Below, piece after piece: positions 15,843 through 23,373 of a stretch of 37,326 nt of DNA. This stretch comes from a virus. A program made the position numbers and the translations under genes. How positions within the stretch are numbered: the stretch's first letter is position 1; each line of letters starts with the position of its first letter. The notes beneath the pieces were generated by a model. The model had not been told where the DNA came from. It did no database searches and saw only the letters and a program-made list of their open reading frames with translations. The stretch lies in the IMG/VR virus record IMGVR_UViG_3300032092_000107, positions 1 through 37,326 of that record, one strand, 5' to 3'.

Positions 15843-17642
15843 ATGGAAGATGTTGTGCATGGCATAAAGGTAGATTATTCGCGTGATGGTTTGTTTGACG
15901 AACTTGGGCTGCTGCGATTAAAAGAAAGTTATATGAGGGAAGAAGAATCATCCCCTCAAGAAAGATTCGCGTATGTCTCGTCTAAGTTTGGTAGTGATCT
16001 TGATCATGCTCAGCGGTTGTACAACTATTCGTCCAAGCATTGGTTGTCATATTCAACACCAATTCTATCCTTTGGGAGAAGCAAGAGGGGTTTGCCTATA
16101 TCTTGTTTTTTAAACTATATTGAAGATACTGCGGAGGGTTTAGTTGATAATCTTAGTGAAACTAATTGGCTTAGTATGCTTGGTGGCGGTGTCGGCATTG
16201 GCTTTGGTATTCGTTCGACGGATGATAAATCTACTGGCGTTATGCCGCACCTCAAAATTTACGATGCGTCTAGTTTGGCTTATCGCCAAGGTCGCACTCG
16301 CCGTGGGTCTTATGCTGCTTATCTTGATATTTCCCATCCAGATATTATTGCTTTCTTAGAAATGAGAAAGCCAACAGGCGATCAAAACTTAAGAACATTA
16401 AACATGCATCACGGTATTAACATTCCTGATGCATTTATGGAACTGATTGAGAAGTGTATGATTGACCACGACGCAGATGATTCGTGGGAACTTAAAGATC
16501 CACACAGTGGAGAAATTCGCGAAGTGGTTTCTGCAAGAGAACTATGGCAGAGAATCCTTGAGATGCGTATGACTACAGGTGAACCATATCTGCATTTCAT
16601 TGATACTTCTAATAAGCATTTACCACAGTGGTTGAAAGATAAGGGGCTAAAAGTCCATCAGTCAAACCTATGCTCAGAAATTATTCTGCCAACAAATGAA
16701 AAGCGTACTGCTGTTTGCTGTTTGTCTTCTTTAAACTTGGAGTATTATGATGACTGGAAAGATGACCCTTTGTTCCTTCGAGACGTTGCGGAAATGCTTG
16801 ATAATGTTCTGCAGTATTTTATTGATAACGCACCCACTTCTATTTCCAGAGCTGTTTATTCTGCTACTCGTGAGCGCAGTATTGGCATCGGAGCATTAGG
16901 ATGGCATGCTTATCTACAAAAGTGCAATCTGCCTTGGGAATCACCAATGGCAATTGGTCGTAACAAACAAATTTTTAAAACAATAAGAGAGAAATTAAAT
17001 GTGGCTAATCAAGAACTTGGGTCCAGAAGAGGTGAAGCTCCTGATGCGGTGGGTACTGGGAATAGGTTTAGTCATCTTATGGCTATCGCTCCCAATGCTT
17101 CTTCTTCCATTCTCATGGGCAATACTAGTCCTAGCATTGAACCTTATCGTGCCAATGCTTATAGGCAGGATACTCTTTCGGGTTCTCACTTAAACAAAAA
17201 TAGATATCTTGATAAGATTATTCAGGTCGAAGCGGAGAAACATAATGAAGGTTGGGCTGACGAAGTTTGGCGTACTATTATTGCGAATGATGGTAGCGTT
17301 CAGCACTTGGATTGGATGGACGAATGGACAAAAGATGTTTTCAAAACTTCTATGGAAATTGACCAGCGTTGGGTGGTGCAACATGCGGCAGATCGCCAAC
17401 TTTGGATTGACCAAGCGCAATCTCTAAATGTATTTTTCCGTCCAGACAGCAACATTAAATACATACATGCGGTTCATTTTATGGCATGGAAACTTGGATT
17501 AAAGACGATGTATTATTGCCGCAGTGATAAGATTGCTAAGGCAGATAAAGTTGCCAAGCGTATTGAAAGAGAAGTTATCAAAGAGATTGATTTAACGGCA
17601 CTGACCAAAGACGACGGTGCTTGTCTAGCCTGCGAAGGATAA
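15843..17642 (+). CDS. nrdA: Ribonucleotide reductase class I alpha chain
   Basis: 599 aa. It reduces ribonucleoside diphosphates with NrdB. The active site is complete: C88 (SCFLN), N275-x-C277-x-E279 (NLCSEI), C292/C293 (VCCLSSLNL), the radical-transfer pair Y557-Y558 (TMYYCRS) and C-terminal redox cysteines C594 and C597. The chain is much shorter than E. coli NrdA (761 aa), and the N-terminal ATP-cone is missing: the sequence begins directly at the ten-stranded barrel lead-in. It therefore should not be switched off by dATP at that site, which suits a phage that needs high dNTP flux. Confidence 0.95.
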   Translation: MEDVVHGIKVDYSRDGLFDELGLLRLKESYMREEESSPQERFAYVSSKFGSDLDHAQRLYNYSSKHWLSYSTPILSFGRSKRGLPISCFLNYIEDTAEGLVDNLSETNWLSMLGGGVGIGFGIRSTDDKSTGVMPHLKIYDASSLAYRQGRTRRGSYAAYLDISHPDIIAFLEMRKPTGDQNLRTLNMHHGINIPDAFMELIEKCMIDHDADDSWELKDPHSGEIREVVSARELWQRILEMRMTTGEPYLHFIDTSNKHLPQWLKDKGLKVHQSNLCSEIILPTNEKRTAVCCLSSLNLEYYDDWKDDPLFLRDVAEMLDNVLQYFIDNAPTSISRAVYSATRERSIGIGALGWHAYLQKCNLPWESPMAIGRNKQIFKTIREKLNVANQELGSRRGEAPDAVGTGNRFSHLMAIAPNASSSILMGNTSPSIEPYRANAYRQDTLSGSHLNKNRYLDKIIQVEAEKHNEGWADEVWRTIIANDGSVQHLDWMDEWTKDVFKTSMEIDQRWVVQHAADRQLWIDQAQSLNVFFRPDSNIKYIHAVHFMAWKLGLKTMYYCRSDKIAKADKVAKRIEREVIKEIDLTALTKDDGACLACEG

Positions 17643-17645
17643 TTA

Positions 17646-17840
17646 ATGGACGCATACGATCTATATTGGAAACTAAAAACACTTTGGATGGAAAACTGCA
17701 ATAGAATCAGTGGAGTAACAACTAAAACAGCCCATATGGCTATAATGATCCCAACTGAGAATGGATATAGAGAAGTTCTTGGTGCAAAATACAATAAAGA
17801 AATTAATGCAATAGAATTAATATTAGAGGAACAAGAATGA
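17646..17840 (+). CDS. Small protein between nrdA and nrdB
   Basis: 64 aa, unrecognised. It starts three bases after nrdA, has AAGGA upstream, and its stop overlaps the nrdB start (ATGA), so it is part of the nrd operon. Sequence MDAYDLYWKLKTLWMENCNR has an aromatic helix, and the C-terminus is acidic. One cysteine only, so it is not a glutaredoxin or NrdH. A role linked to the reductase is suggested by position alone. Confidence 0.65.
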   Translation: MDAYDLYWKLKTLWMENCNRISGVTTKTAHMAIMIPTENGYREVLGAKYNKEINAIELILEEQE

Positions 17841-18823
17841 AGACCAGTCTAAAACTAACAGACGAAAGAAATTACTTTAAACCATTTGAGTATGCTTGGG
17901 CATATGATGCATGGTTAAAGCATGAGCAAGCGCATTGGTTACATACAGAAGTGCCAATGGCAGAAGACGTGAAAGATTGGAAAAAGAAATTAACTAAAGA
18001 AGAAAAACATTTTTTAACAAACATCTTCCGTTTCTTTACGCAAGGTGACATTGACGTTGCTGGTGGCTATGTGAAGAACTATCTTCCATATTTTCCACAA
18101 CCAGAAATTCGTATGATGCTTATGGGATTTGCTGCACGTGAAGCATTACACATTGCTGCATACTCTCACTTGATTGAAACTCTCGGAATGCCAGAATCAA
18201 CTTATAATGAATTCCTTGAATATCAAGAAATGAAGGATAAGCACGACTATGTTTTGGATATTTCTGCCAAGAATACAACAAAGGAAAACACTGCTACGCA
18301 CATTGCGGTCTTCTCTGCTTTTACGGAAGGAATGCAGTTGTTTAGCTCTTTCATTATGCTTCTTAATTTTCCCCGTCATGGTATTATGAAAGGTATGGGT
18401 CAAATTGTTACCTGGTCTATCGTTGATGAAACTATGCACGCTGAAAATATGATGCGTTTGTTTAAAGAGTTTATCAAAGAGAACCCAGAAATTTGGAATG
18501 ATTCTTTGAAGAGCAAGATCTATAGCATTGCTGAGAAGATGGTTGATCTTGAAGATAAGTTTATTGACCTATCATTCGCTAACGAGCCAATGAGAAATCT
18601 GACTGCTGAAGATGTAAAGAAATATATTCGCTACATTGCGGATCGTCGTCTTATCGGTCTGGGTATGAAAGGTATCTTCAAAGTTAAGAAGAACCCACTA
18701 CCATGGGTAGAGGAAATGATTAATGCACCAGTACATGGTAACTTTTTTGAGAATCGTGTTACTGACTATGCTAAAGGTGCTTTGTCTGGCACATGGGAAG
18801 ATGTTTGGGCTAAAGCAGCATAA
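17837..18823 (+). CDS. nrdB: Ribonucleotide reductase class I beta chain
   Basis: 328 aa. It carries the di-iron/tyrosyl-radical cofactor. Ligands can be read as D44, E102, H105, E164, E198 and H201, with the radical tyrosine Y109 in REALHIAAYSH (the E-x2-H-x3-Y pattern of E. coli E115, H118, Y122). The second helix pair is TEGMQLF and DETMHAENMM. It partners NrdA. The stop shares one base with the next ATG. Confidence 0.95.
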   Translation: MKTSLKLTDERNYFKPFEYAWAYDAWLKHEQAHWLHTEVPMAEDVKDWKKKLTKEEKHFLTNIFRFFTQGDIDVAGGYVKNYLPYFPQPEIRMMLMGFAAREALHIAAYSHLIETLGMPESTYNEFLEYQEMKDKHDYVLDISAKNTTKENTATHIAVFSAFTEGMQLFSSFIMLLNFPRHGIMKGMGQIVTWSIVDETMHAENMMRLFKEFIKENPEIWNDSLKSKIYSIAEKMVDLEDKFIDLSFANEPMRNLTAEDVKKYIRYIADRRLIGLGMKGIFKVKKNPLPWVEEMINAPVHGNFFENRVTDYAKGALSGTWEDVWAKAA

Positions 18824-19458
18824 TGTCCCATATTGTTGCTAATCTACCACCTGTAAAATGTTTTGTTCGCAGAGAGTTTCTCTATGATTTTGAAAAAGGT
18901 CATGGAGAACTCGAACCCTGCTGGTGGATAAGTATTAAGTCTTTAAGAGGACAAGCATTTCGCATAGAAGCATATTTAAATAACTATGGCGCTTTATATG
19001 ATAAGTTGCCATTACATGCATTTTGTTGGAAACCAATTGATGGTGAGCCGTTACCGTTAGATTTTTTACAGCTGTGGGATTGTCTTTCGTATGATGTTAC
19101 AGTATTAAAGAAAGCGCAACTCCAATCAATGCGTTGTAAAATAAAACTAAAAAATGGAGAATGGTTATATGGCGAGTATCTATTTACTGTTGACTCTGCT
19201 CATCCTGATTTTAATATTCTTGATACTGGATTTGCTGAAGATATCGAAGATCACAAATCTTATAATTTTATTCGCTGCGACAATGGGCAGTTTGCTGCTC
19301 AGCCAAACAATCGTATTATTATCTGTGAGCCATCATCTAATCCTCGGGAACTGAAGATGCCAGATTTTAAGGTAGCAACAAAACGCTGGTCTGTAGAAAC
19401 AGATCCTAAATGGGCATTGGGAGATACTAATACCATAATGTATGAGGAAACGAAATGA
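18823..19458 (+). CDS. Conserved phage protein of the nrd run
   Basis: 211 aa. The block CWWISIKSLRGQAFRIEAYL followed by NNYGALYDKLPLHAFCW is well conserved in marine phages, where the gene often sits near nucleotide-metabolism genes. Predominantly beta with conserved Trp and Cys residues. The function is not known. It is translationally coupled to nrdB (TAATG) and to the next gene (ATGA), so it is co-expressed with the reductase. Confidence 0.6.
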   Translation: MSHIVANLPPVKCFVRREFLYDFEKGHGELEPCWWISIKSLRGQAFRIEAYLNNYGALYDKLPLHAFCWKPIDGEPLPLDFLQLWDCLSYDVTVLKKAQLQSMRCKIKLKNGEWLYGEYLFTVDSAHPDFNILDTGFAEDIEDHKSYNFIRCDNGQFAAQPNNRIIICEPSSNPRELKMPDFKVATKRWSVETDPKWALGDTNTIMYEETK

Positions 19459-19679
19459 TATCTGTAAAAACATTGGTCGAGCTGGCAAAAGAGGTAGAGA
19501 ATGAGGATCCTATAGATTGGGGAACTCTCTCTATTGATGAAGATACTGCATATAATATTATCGCATCTCAGGTGCTAGAAATATATAACACGAATGACCA
19601 ACTCACTATGCTAGCAAGCATAACAAAGTTAATTGTGGAGAACTTTGTGCTAAATCTTAAACTACAAGGCATGAAATAA
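19455..19679 (+). CDS. Small helical protein, unknown
   Basis: 74 aa, acidic N-terminal half then an amphipathic helix (MLASITKLIVENFVLNLKLQ). Not recognised. Start overlaps the preceding stop and its stop overlaps the next start, so it belongs to the same transcript. Confidence 0.6.
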   Translation: MISVKTLVELAKEVENEDPIDWGTLSIDEDTAYNIIASQVLEIYNTNDQLTMLASITKLIVENFVLNLKLQGMK

Positions 19680-19828
19680 TGACTACTAAATTTTTTGACT
19701 GCGAAGAATGTGGCGCAAGAGGAAAGATAATATTAAAGGGAGATGACCACACTAGCGAGGATTGCGTTTATTGCCCAGTGTGCTCTGCTGATATTTACGA
19801 GAACGAAGAGGAGGATGACGAAGAATGA
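19679..19828 (+). CDS. Small zinc-ribbon protein
   Basis: 49 aa. Two CxxC knuckles are visible: C8-E-E-C11 and C28-P-V-C31, about 17 residues apart, followed by a very acidic tail (ENEEEDDEE). This is the pattern of a minimal zinc ribbon, a form common in small phage proteins that touch nucleic acid or RNA polymerase. It starts on the last base of the preceding stop and its stop overlaps the lipoprotein start. Confidence 0.7.
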   Translation: MTTKFFDCEECGARGKIILKGDDHTSEDCVYCPVCSADIYENEEEDDEE

Positions 19829-20169
19829 AACTGACTATAGTCATAGCATCCATATTTTTAACAGGATGTTCTATCATACTACCGAAACCACACGATCCAG
19901 TTATGTTTGATCAGATGGTTGGTGTAAAGATTACATTAAACAACACTAAGTGTGCTGGCGATAAGAACTGGGATTCGTTATTTGATAAAGTTGAGAGATT
20001 AAAAGTCTATACTGAATTGAGAAAAGACCCACAGGCTAAATCTGTGGATGATTTACAAGTAGCACTAAAGAAGGCACATTCCTCAGCAAATCCAATATTT
20101 TGCGAGTCTGTGCTTAAAATTAACCGTGTCAGAGTTGACACTATTGCAGACGCATGGAGAGGAAGATGA
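19825..20169 (+). CDS. Second small outer-membrane lipoprotein
   Basis: 114 aa. Signal MKLTIVIASIFLTGC has the lipobox L-T-G-C (C15). The mature part is about 100 residues with two further cysteines (TKCAGD and FCESV) that could pair. It resembles the 86-aa lipoprotein at 13441 in lipobox, size and cysteine content, so it may be another spanin-like or envelope lipoprotein, but no coiled-coil partner is directly upstream. AGGAGGA-like bases precede the start. Confidence 0.7.
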   Translation: MKLTIVIASIFLTGCSIILPKPHDPVMFDQMVGVKITLNNTKCAGDKNWDSLFDKVERLKVYTELRKDPQAKSVDDLQVALKKAHSSANPIFCESVLKINRVRVDTIADAWRGR

Positions 20170-20408
20170 GCATTTTACAACACATTAGAGCAGAGATTGA
20201 TGTAGCATCCAATGATGCAGCTAAACTTCTAGCAGAAGAGATGATAAGTGTCGGCGAGCAGTATCAAGCTGGACAACTATCTAGAGATGAGTTCGAGTTT
20301 CTCATTGGAGAAATTGCTCAAGTTAGAGCACAACAAGAACTAGCAACTGATGAGATCGCTCAGCGATGGATTATCAATGCTGCTTCTGCTATTTTGTCAG
20401 CAGTATAA
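20166..20408 (+). CDS. Conserved small phage protein
   Basis: 80 aa from ATG 20166, chosen for the ATGA overlap with the lipoprotein stop and GGAGAGGAAG upstream; an in-frame ATG at 20154 lies inside that gene. All helical: RAEIDVASNDAAKLLAEEM then GEQYQAGQLSRDEFEFLIGE. Related short proteins occur in T4-like cyanophages. Function unknown. Confidence 0.65.
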   Translation: MSILQHIRAEIDVASNDAAKLLAEEMISVGEQYQAGQLSRDEFEFLIGEIAQVRAQQELATDEIAQRWIINAASAILSAV

Positions 20409-20804
20409 ATGTGGACATATCAAGGAAACGAATTCTCTGAGATCCCAGAAGGATATACAGCATTCGTTTACTTGATAACAAACAAGAAAACTAATAAAAA
20501 GTATATTGGTAAGAAACTGTTTTATTTCTCAAGAAGCAAAACAGTAAAGGGTAAAAAGAAAAGAACTAAAATAGAATCTGACTGGAAAGATTACTGGTCT
20601 TCCTCAGAAGAAGTGCAAAAAGATGTTAAAGAGTTAGGTGAGGAAAACTTCACCAGAGAAATTATAAGACTCTGTGAGAATAAAGGGAGTGCATCTTATT
20701 TTGAAGCCAAAGAACAATTTATCAATGAAGTTTTGGAAAATCCCGATCAATGGTATAATGGTCAGATTCAAGTAAGAGTACATAGGACACACGTAAAAAA
20801 ATGA
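20409..20804 (+). CDS. GIY-YIG endonuclease-like protein (Seg-type)
   Basis: 131 aa. The N-terminal GIY-YIG core is seen as FVYLITNKKTNKKYIGKKL (about residues 18-36), then a basic linker and YWSSSEEVQKDV with E at FEAKEQF (about 99) as the likely metal ligand. Small Seg-like GIY-YIG proteins are common free-standing endonucleases in T4-like phages. It sits between ordinary genes with a stop/start overlap and no intron, so it may be a homing endonuclease or a resident nuclease. Confidence 0.75.
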   Translation: MWTYQGNEFSEIPEGYTAFVYLITNKKTNKKYIGKKLFYFSRSKTVKGKKKRTKIESDWKDYWSSSEEVQKDVKELGEENFTREIIRLCENKGSASYFEAKEQFINEVLENPDQWYNGQIQVRVHRTHVKK

Positions 20805-21826
20805 CATACTTACTTTTTGGAGTTGCGTTATCATTGTCAGCTGTGGCAGCATACTATGCCATCGCAGGACTAGTCGCAATCTTCGCAGCTGCAGCAATTC
20901 CTATTGCTATAATGGGATCATTGTTAGAAGCATCTAAACTTGTAGTCGCTTCATGGTTATACAGAAACTGGAAAGAGATACCTAGATTATTTAAGATATA
21001 TTTCTTCACAGCACTAATTGTTTTAATGATGTTAACATCTATGGGTATTTTTGGGTTTTTATCCAAGGCACACTTAGATCAAGCAGTACCTACAGGTGAT
21101 GTAGTATCAAAACTAAATCTCATTGATGAAAAGATTAAAATAGAAAAGGAGAATATTAATGCAGCTCGTACAGCAATTACTCAACTGGATGCGCAAGTCA
21201 ACGCCACCCTCAGCAGATCAGACGACTCCAAAGGAGCAGAACGATCCATTGCCATCCGTAGAGGACAGCAAAACGAAAGAACCAAACTCGTCAACGAAAT
21301 CGGCGCCAGCCAAGCGAAAATCGCCAAGTACAACGAAGAACGTGCGCCAATCGCCAGCGAAGTCCGCAAAGTCGAAGCCGAAGTCGGTCCGATAAAATAT
21401 ATCGCAGCACTTTTGTATGCAGACAACCCTGACGAAGATATTTTAGAGAAAGCAGTTAGGGTTGTTATTCTTCTTATAGTATTCGTTTTTGATCCATTAG
21501 CAGTATTGTTGTTAGTTGCTGCTAACTGGCAAATGAAGAAAGATTTCCCAGTAGTAAAACCACCCAAACCCAAAAAACAGACCCCATCACCACAACCAAT
21601 TCCACCCCTGATAATTCCAGAGGAAGCCAAAACCATTGTTAAAGAGTTCTTTAAAAAAGAAGAGCCAAAGGTAGAGGTTCCCAAGGAAGAGCCAAAAAAG
21701 GACTGGGAGCCAGAAATCTACCAGAGGGTAGAAGAGCCCAAAAAAGAGTTGGGTAGGTATCTGTCTGAGGTAAATTCTGAGGTAAAGGGCATAGCCAAAG
21801 ACGTCCAGGACCTGCAAAAAACCTAA
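20801..21826 (+). CDS. Membrane protein with long coiled coil
   Basis: 341 aa. N-terminal hydrophobic segments at about 3-22, 24-48 and 66-90, then a coiled coil (about 100-195), one or two more TM segments (about 219-246) and a Pro/Lys/Glu-rich cytoplasmic-type tail. A related architecture is seen in marine T4-like phages, function unknown. Residues about 125-198 are coded by a stretch with C-ending codons and much higher GC than the rest, where a second frame is also open with its own ribosome-binding site (see 21159). It is coupled to the GIY-YIG gene by ATGA. Confidence 0.7.
   Translation: MTYLLFGVALSLSAVAAYYAIAGLVAIFAAAAIPIAIMGSLLEASKLVVASWLYRNWKEIPRLFKIYFFTALIVLMMLTSMGIFGFLSKAHLDQAVPTGDVVSKLNLIDEKIKIEKENINAARTAITQLDAQVNATLSRSDDSKGAERSIAIRRGQQNERTKLVNEIGASQAKIAKYNEERAPIASEVRKVEAEVGPIKYIAALLYADNPDEDILEKAVRVVILLIVFVFDPLAVLLLVAANWQMKKDFPVVKPPKPKKQTPSPQPIPPLIIPEEAKTIVKEFFKKEEPKVEVPKEEPKKDWEPEIYQRVEEPKKELGRYLSEVNSEVKGIAKDVQDLQKT
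21159..21395 (+). CDS. Possible overprinted basic protein inside the 20801 gene
   Basis: 78 codons in the +1 frame of the membrane-protein gene. AAGGAG (21146-21151) stands 7 bases before the ATG, an ideal spacing. The product is rich in Lys, Ser, Pro and Thr, with a histone-H1-like tail (SPAKSAKSKPKSVR). The base composition of the host gene rises in GC almost exactly over this interval. It may be real or a by-product of a GC-rich patch; no homologue is known to me. Confidence 0.35.
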   Translation: MQLVQQLLNWMRKSTPPSADQTTPKEQNDPLPSVEDSKTKEPNSSTKSAPAKRKSPSTTKNVRQSPAKSAKSKPKSVR

Positions 21827-21829
21827 ATA
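21823..21829 (+). promoter_or_regulatory. Late-promoter-like CTAAATA motif
   Basis: CTAAATA overlaps the stop region of the 20801 gene and lies 25 bases before the ATG at 21855. It fits the late-promoter core of T4-like cyanophages and would drive the cluster of small membrane proteins. Confidence 0.45.
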
Positions 21830-21854
21830 GTGTTTAAGGAGGTTACGTAGTAAA

Positions 21855-21947
21855 ATGAACAAAAAGGCATTATTGCTTTTTGTTATGTCTTCATTAGCAG
21901 TTTCTGATTCGATCCCCAGCAATTCAACTAACCGCATCCTGCCATGA
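21855..21947 (+). CDS. 30-aa signal-peptide-like protein
   Basis: MNKKALLLFVMSSLAVSDS starts it: two lysines, a hydrophobic core and small residues, as in a signal peptide or short membrane anchor. Only 30 residues in all. AAGGAGG lies 12 bases upstream and the stop overlaps the next ATG. It may act as a tiny secreted or membrane peptide, or as a leader that couples translation to the next gene. Confidence 0.5.
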   Translation: MNKKALLLFVMSSLAVSDSIPSNSTNRILP

Positions 21948-22378
21948 GCGATAAAGAGCAGAAAAGCGAACTATTGGCTCCACTACACCAGGCTAGAGAT
22001 CTTGGTAAAGAGGGTGCTAAAATAGTAACAGATGTTCAATCTGAAAATCATAAGGCAGTCCTTAACGAACAGCGTAAACGTGAGGCAGAGAGACGAGCCA
22101 AAGAAAAAGCCATTTTAGAACTAGAATTTAAAGCATTCGATAAGTTTCAAAAAGAAGAAGAACGAAAGAGAATGATCTCTGAGATGGAAGGACAGATAGT
22201 AGAACAGTATGGTAAAGGTGGATTGGCTAGAGTAAAAGAACTAAAAGAAGAGATTAGAAAACAAGACGAGGAAGATAAAAAGTTAATGAAAAAAGATGAA
22301 GAAAAGATCAACGACATGTTCTGGTGGGTCGTTGGTGTAACTTCGTTGATGTATGCAGCAGGGAAGTTGTTCACATGA
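21944..22378 (+). CDS. Charged coiled-coil protein with C-terminal TM anchor
   Basis: 144 aa. Long Glu/Lys/Arg helix from about residue 20 to 120 (KREAERRAKEKAILELEFKA) and a tail anchor FWWVVGVTSLMYAAGKLF at the end. The same tail-anchored coiled-coil design as the protein at 13703, but unrelated in sequence. It is coupled to its neighbours at both ends. Role unknown; membrane scaffold or lysis regulator are possible. Confidence 0.65.
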   Translation: MSDKEQKSELLAPLHQARDLGKEGAKIVTDVQSENHKAVLNEQRKREAERRAKEKAILELEFKAFDKFQKEEERKRMISEMEGQIVEQYGKGGLARVKELKEEIRKQDEEDKKLMKKDEEKINDMFWWVVGVTSLMYAAGKLFT

Positions 22379-22494
22379 GAGCGCCACAAATATTTGCTTT
22401 AATAGCATTCATAATAGGTATATCCTCTATTGTTGTAAAATCAGTAGAGAGATCTCACGAAACAAAAAGTGCAGCAAAGAGCGCACAAAAATGA
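22375..22494 (+). CDS. 39-aa single-TM protein
   Basis: MRAPQIFALIAFIIGISSIV is one TM segment, followed by a short basic tail (KSVERSHETKSAAKSAQK). The start overlaps the previous stop (ATGA). Unrecognised. Confidence 0.55.
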   Translation: MRAPQIFALIAFIIGISSIVVKSVERSHETKSAAKSAQK

Positions 22495-22505
22495 TGGAGG
22501 ATTAT

Positions 22506-22628
22506 ATGGCAACTGGAGCTTATATCGTTTCTTTGATAGCATTAATAGTTTCTGCTTTTGCATTATCAGAAGCATATGATATTAAATGGAATAAAAAGTC
22601 TGATGACCAAGAGACCGATAAAAAATAA
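22506..22628 (+). CDS. 40-aa single-TM protein
   Basis: MATGAYIVSLIALIVSAFAL is a TM segment, followed by a charged tail (KWNKKSDDQETDKK). ATG 22506 is chosen because GGAGG stands 5 bases upstream; upstream in-frame ATGs at 22491 and 22494 overlap the preceding gene. Unrecognised. Confidence 0.6.
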   Translation: MATGAYIVSLIALIVSAFALSEAYDIKWNKKSDDQETDKK

Positions 22629-22639
22629 CGGAGGTGATT

Positions 22640-22906
22640 TTGAACGACAAGAAACTTTTTAAATGGCTTGGATTATTAATACTGCTACCATTAGCTCTTG
22701 CTATTTTTGGTGGCGACAAGTTTCGTTATCCATGCCAAGATCCCGCAAACTGGGATAAAGAAATGTGTAAGAAACCTACGTGTGATGTAACTAGAACATG
22801 TCCAGAGCATATATTCAAAGGTGGAAGAGATCCAAGACTTGGACCACCACCAGATCAATTACCACAAGGAACACCACAAACAACTACAGGAGCGATGTGC
22901 AAATGA
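22640..22906 (+). CDS. Small TM protein with cysteine-rich periplasmic part
   Basis: 88 aa with a TTG start at 22640, preceded by CGGAGG at a 5-base spacing; GTG 22634 would place the start inside that site. After a TM segment (WLGLLILLPLALAIFGG) come four or five cysteines within about 40 residues (YPCQDP, MCKKPTCDV, RTCPEH) and a Pro/Gln tail. The cysteines suggest a disulfide-bonded periplasmic domain. Unrecognised. Confidence 0.6.
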   Translation: MNDKKLFKWLGLLILLPLALAIFGGDKFRYPCQDPANWDKEMCKKPTCDVTRTCPEHIFKGGRDPRLGPPPDQLPQGTPQTTTGAMCK

Positions 22907-23373
22907 ACGATAATTTTATGTATACAGAAGATCAGTTGATGGCGAGACTGCGTTTTTTCATTGGCGTATGTTTAGCACTAACATTAACAGGAATCGTATT
23001 CGTAGTTCTCTACTCTATTATATTTGTAACACAACCATTGAATGCTATTAGCCCTATTGATCAGAAATTCTTCGAGTTAATTATTCCTATCGCTACATTT
23101 CTAACAGGTACATTGTCTGGCATTATGCTAGCAGGTAATGATCCTGAGGCGAGAAAGAAAGCAATGGAAGCAGCAACAGCTAGACCAGCACCAACATCAC
23201 CATCATCGCCAACGATGCCACCAAGACCAGGTATGCCATCTGTAGGTGGAATGATGAATAGTCTTGCTTCTGGTGCTACTGGATTCGGCATGGGCGCAGC
23301 TCCACAAATGATGACAAAAATGCCAGATCTAGAGCCAGGTGACCCAACTCATAGGAACTTTAGAAATGACTGA
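22903..23373 (+). CDS. Two-TM protein with Pro/Met/Gly-rich tail
   Basis: 156 aa from ATG 22903; an earlier in-frame start lies inside the preceding gene. TM segments at about 19-42 and 57-80, then a low-complexity tail (APTSPSSPTMPPRPGMPS and MGAAPQMMTKMP). The 4-base overlap couples it to the cysteine-rich protein. Unrecognised; the two-TM hairpin could be holin-like, but size and tail argue for a structural membrane role. Confidence 0.6.
   Translation: MNDNFMYTEDQLMARLRFFIGVCLALTLTGIVFVVLYSIIFVTQPLNAISPIDQKFFELIIPIATFLTGTLSGIMLAGNDPEARKKAMEAATARPAPTSPSSPTMPPRPGMPSVGGMMNSLASGATGFGMGAAPQMMTKMPDLEPGDPTHRNFRND

Noticed and set aside
16144-16359. Hydrophobic + strand frame inside nrdA
   Set aside because: It lies fully inside nrdA in another frame, has no ribosome-binding site, and its hydrophobicity comes from shifted Asp and Ile codons.
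19154-19354. Hydrophobic holin-like frame inside the conserved gene at 18823
   Set aside because: A GGAG stands near an internal ATG at 19169, but the frame is fully nested in a conserved gene and shifted GAT-rich codons readily give Leu/Ile runs. Weaker than the 21159 case.
20409-20804. Intron-borne homing endonuclease
   Set aside because: The neighbouring genes are intact with stop/start overlaps, so no intron or split gene surrounds the GIY-YIG gene.
21181-21684. 167-codon open frame on the minus strand
   Set aside because: Antisense to the membrane-protein gene, without a ribosome-binding site. It stays open because of the same composition patch and the Pro/Lys-rich tail.
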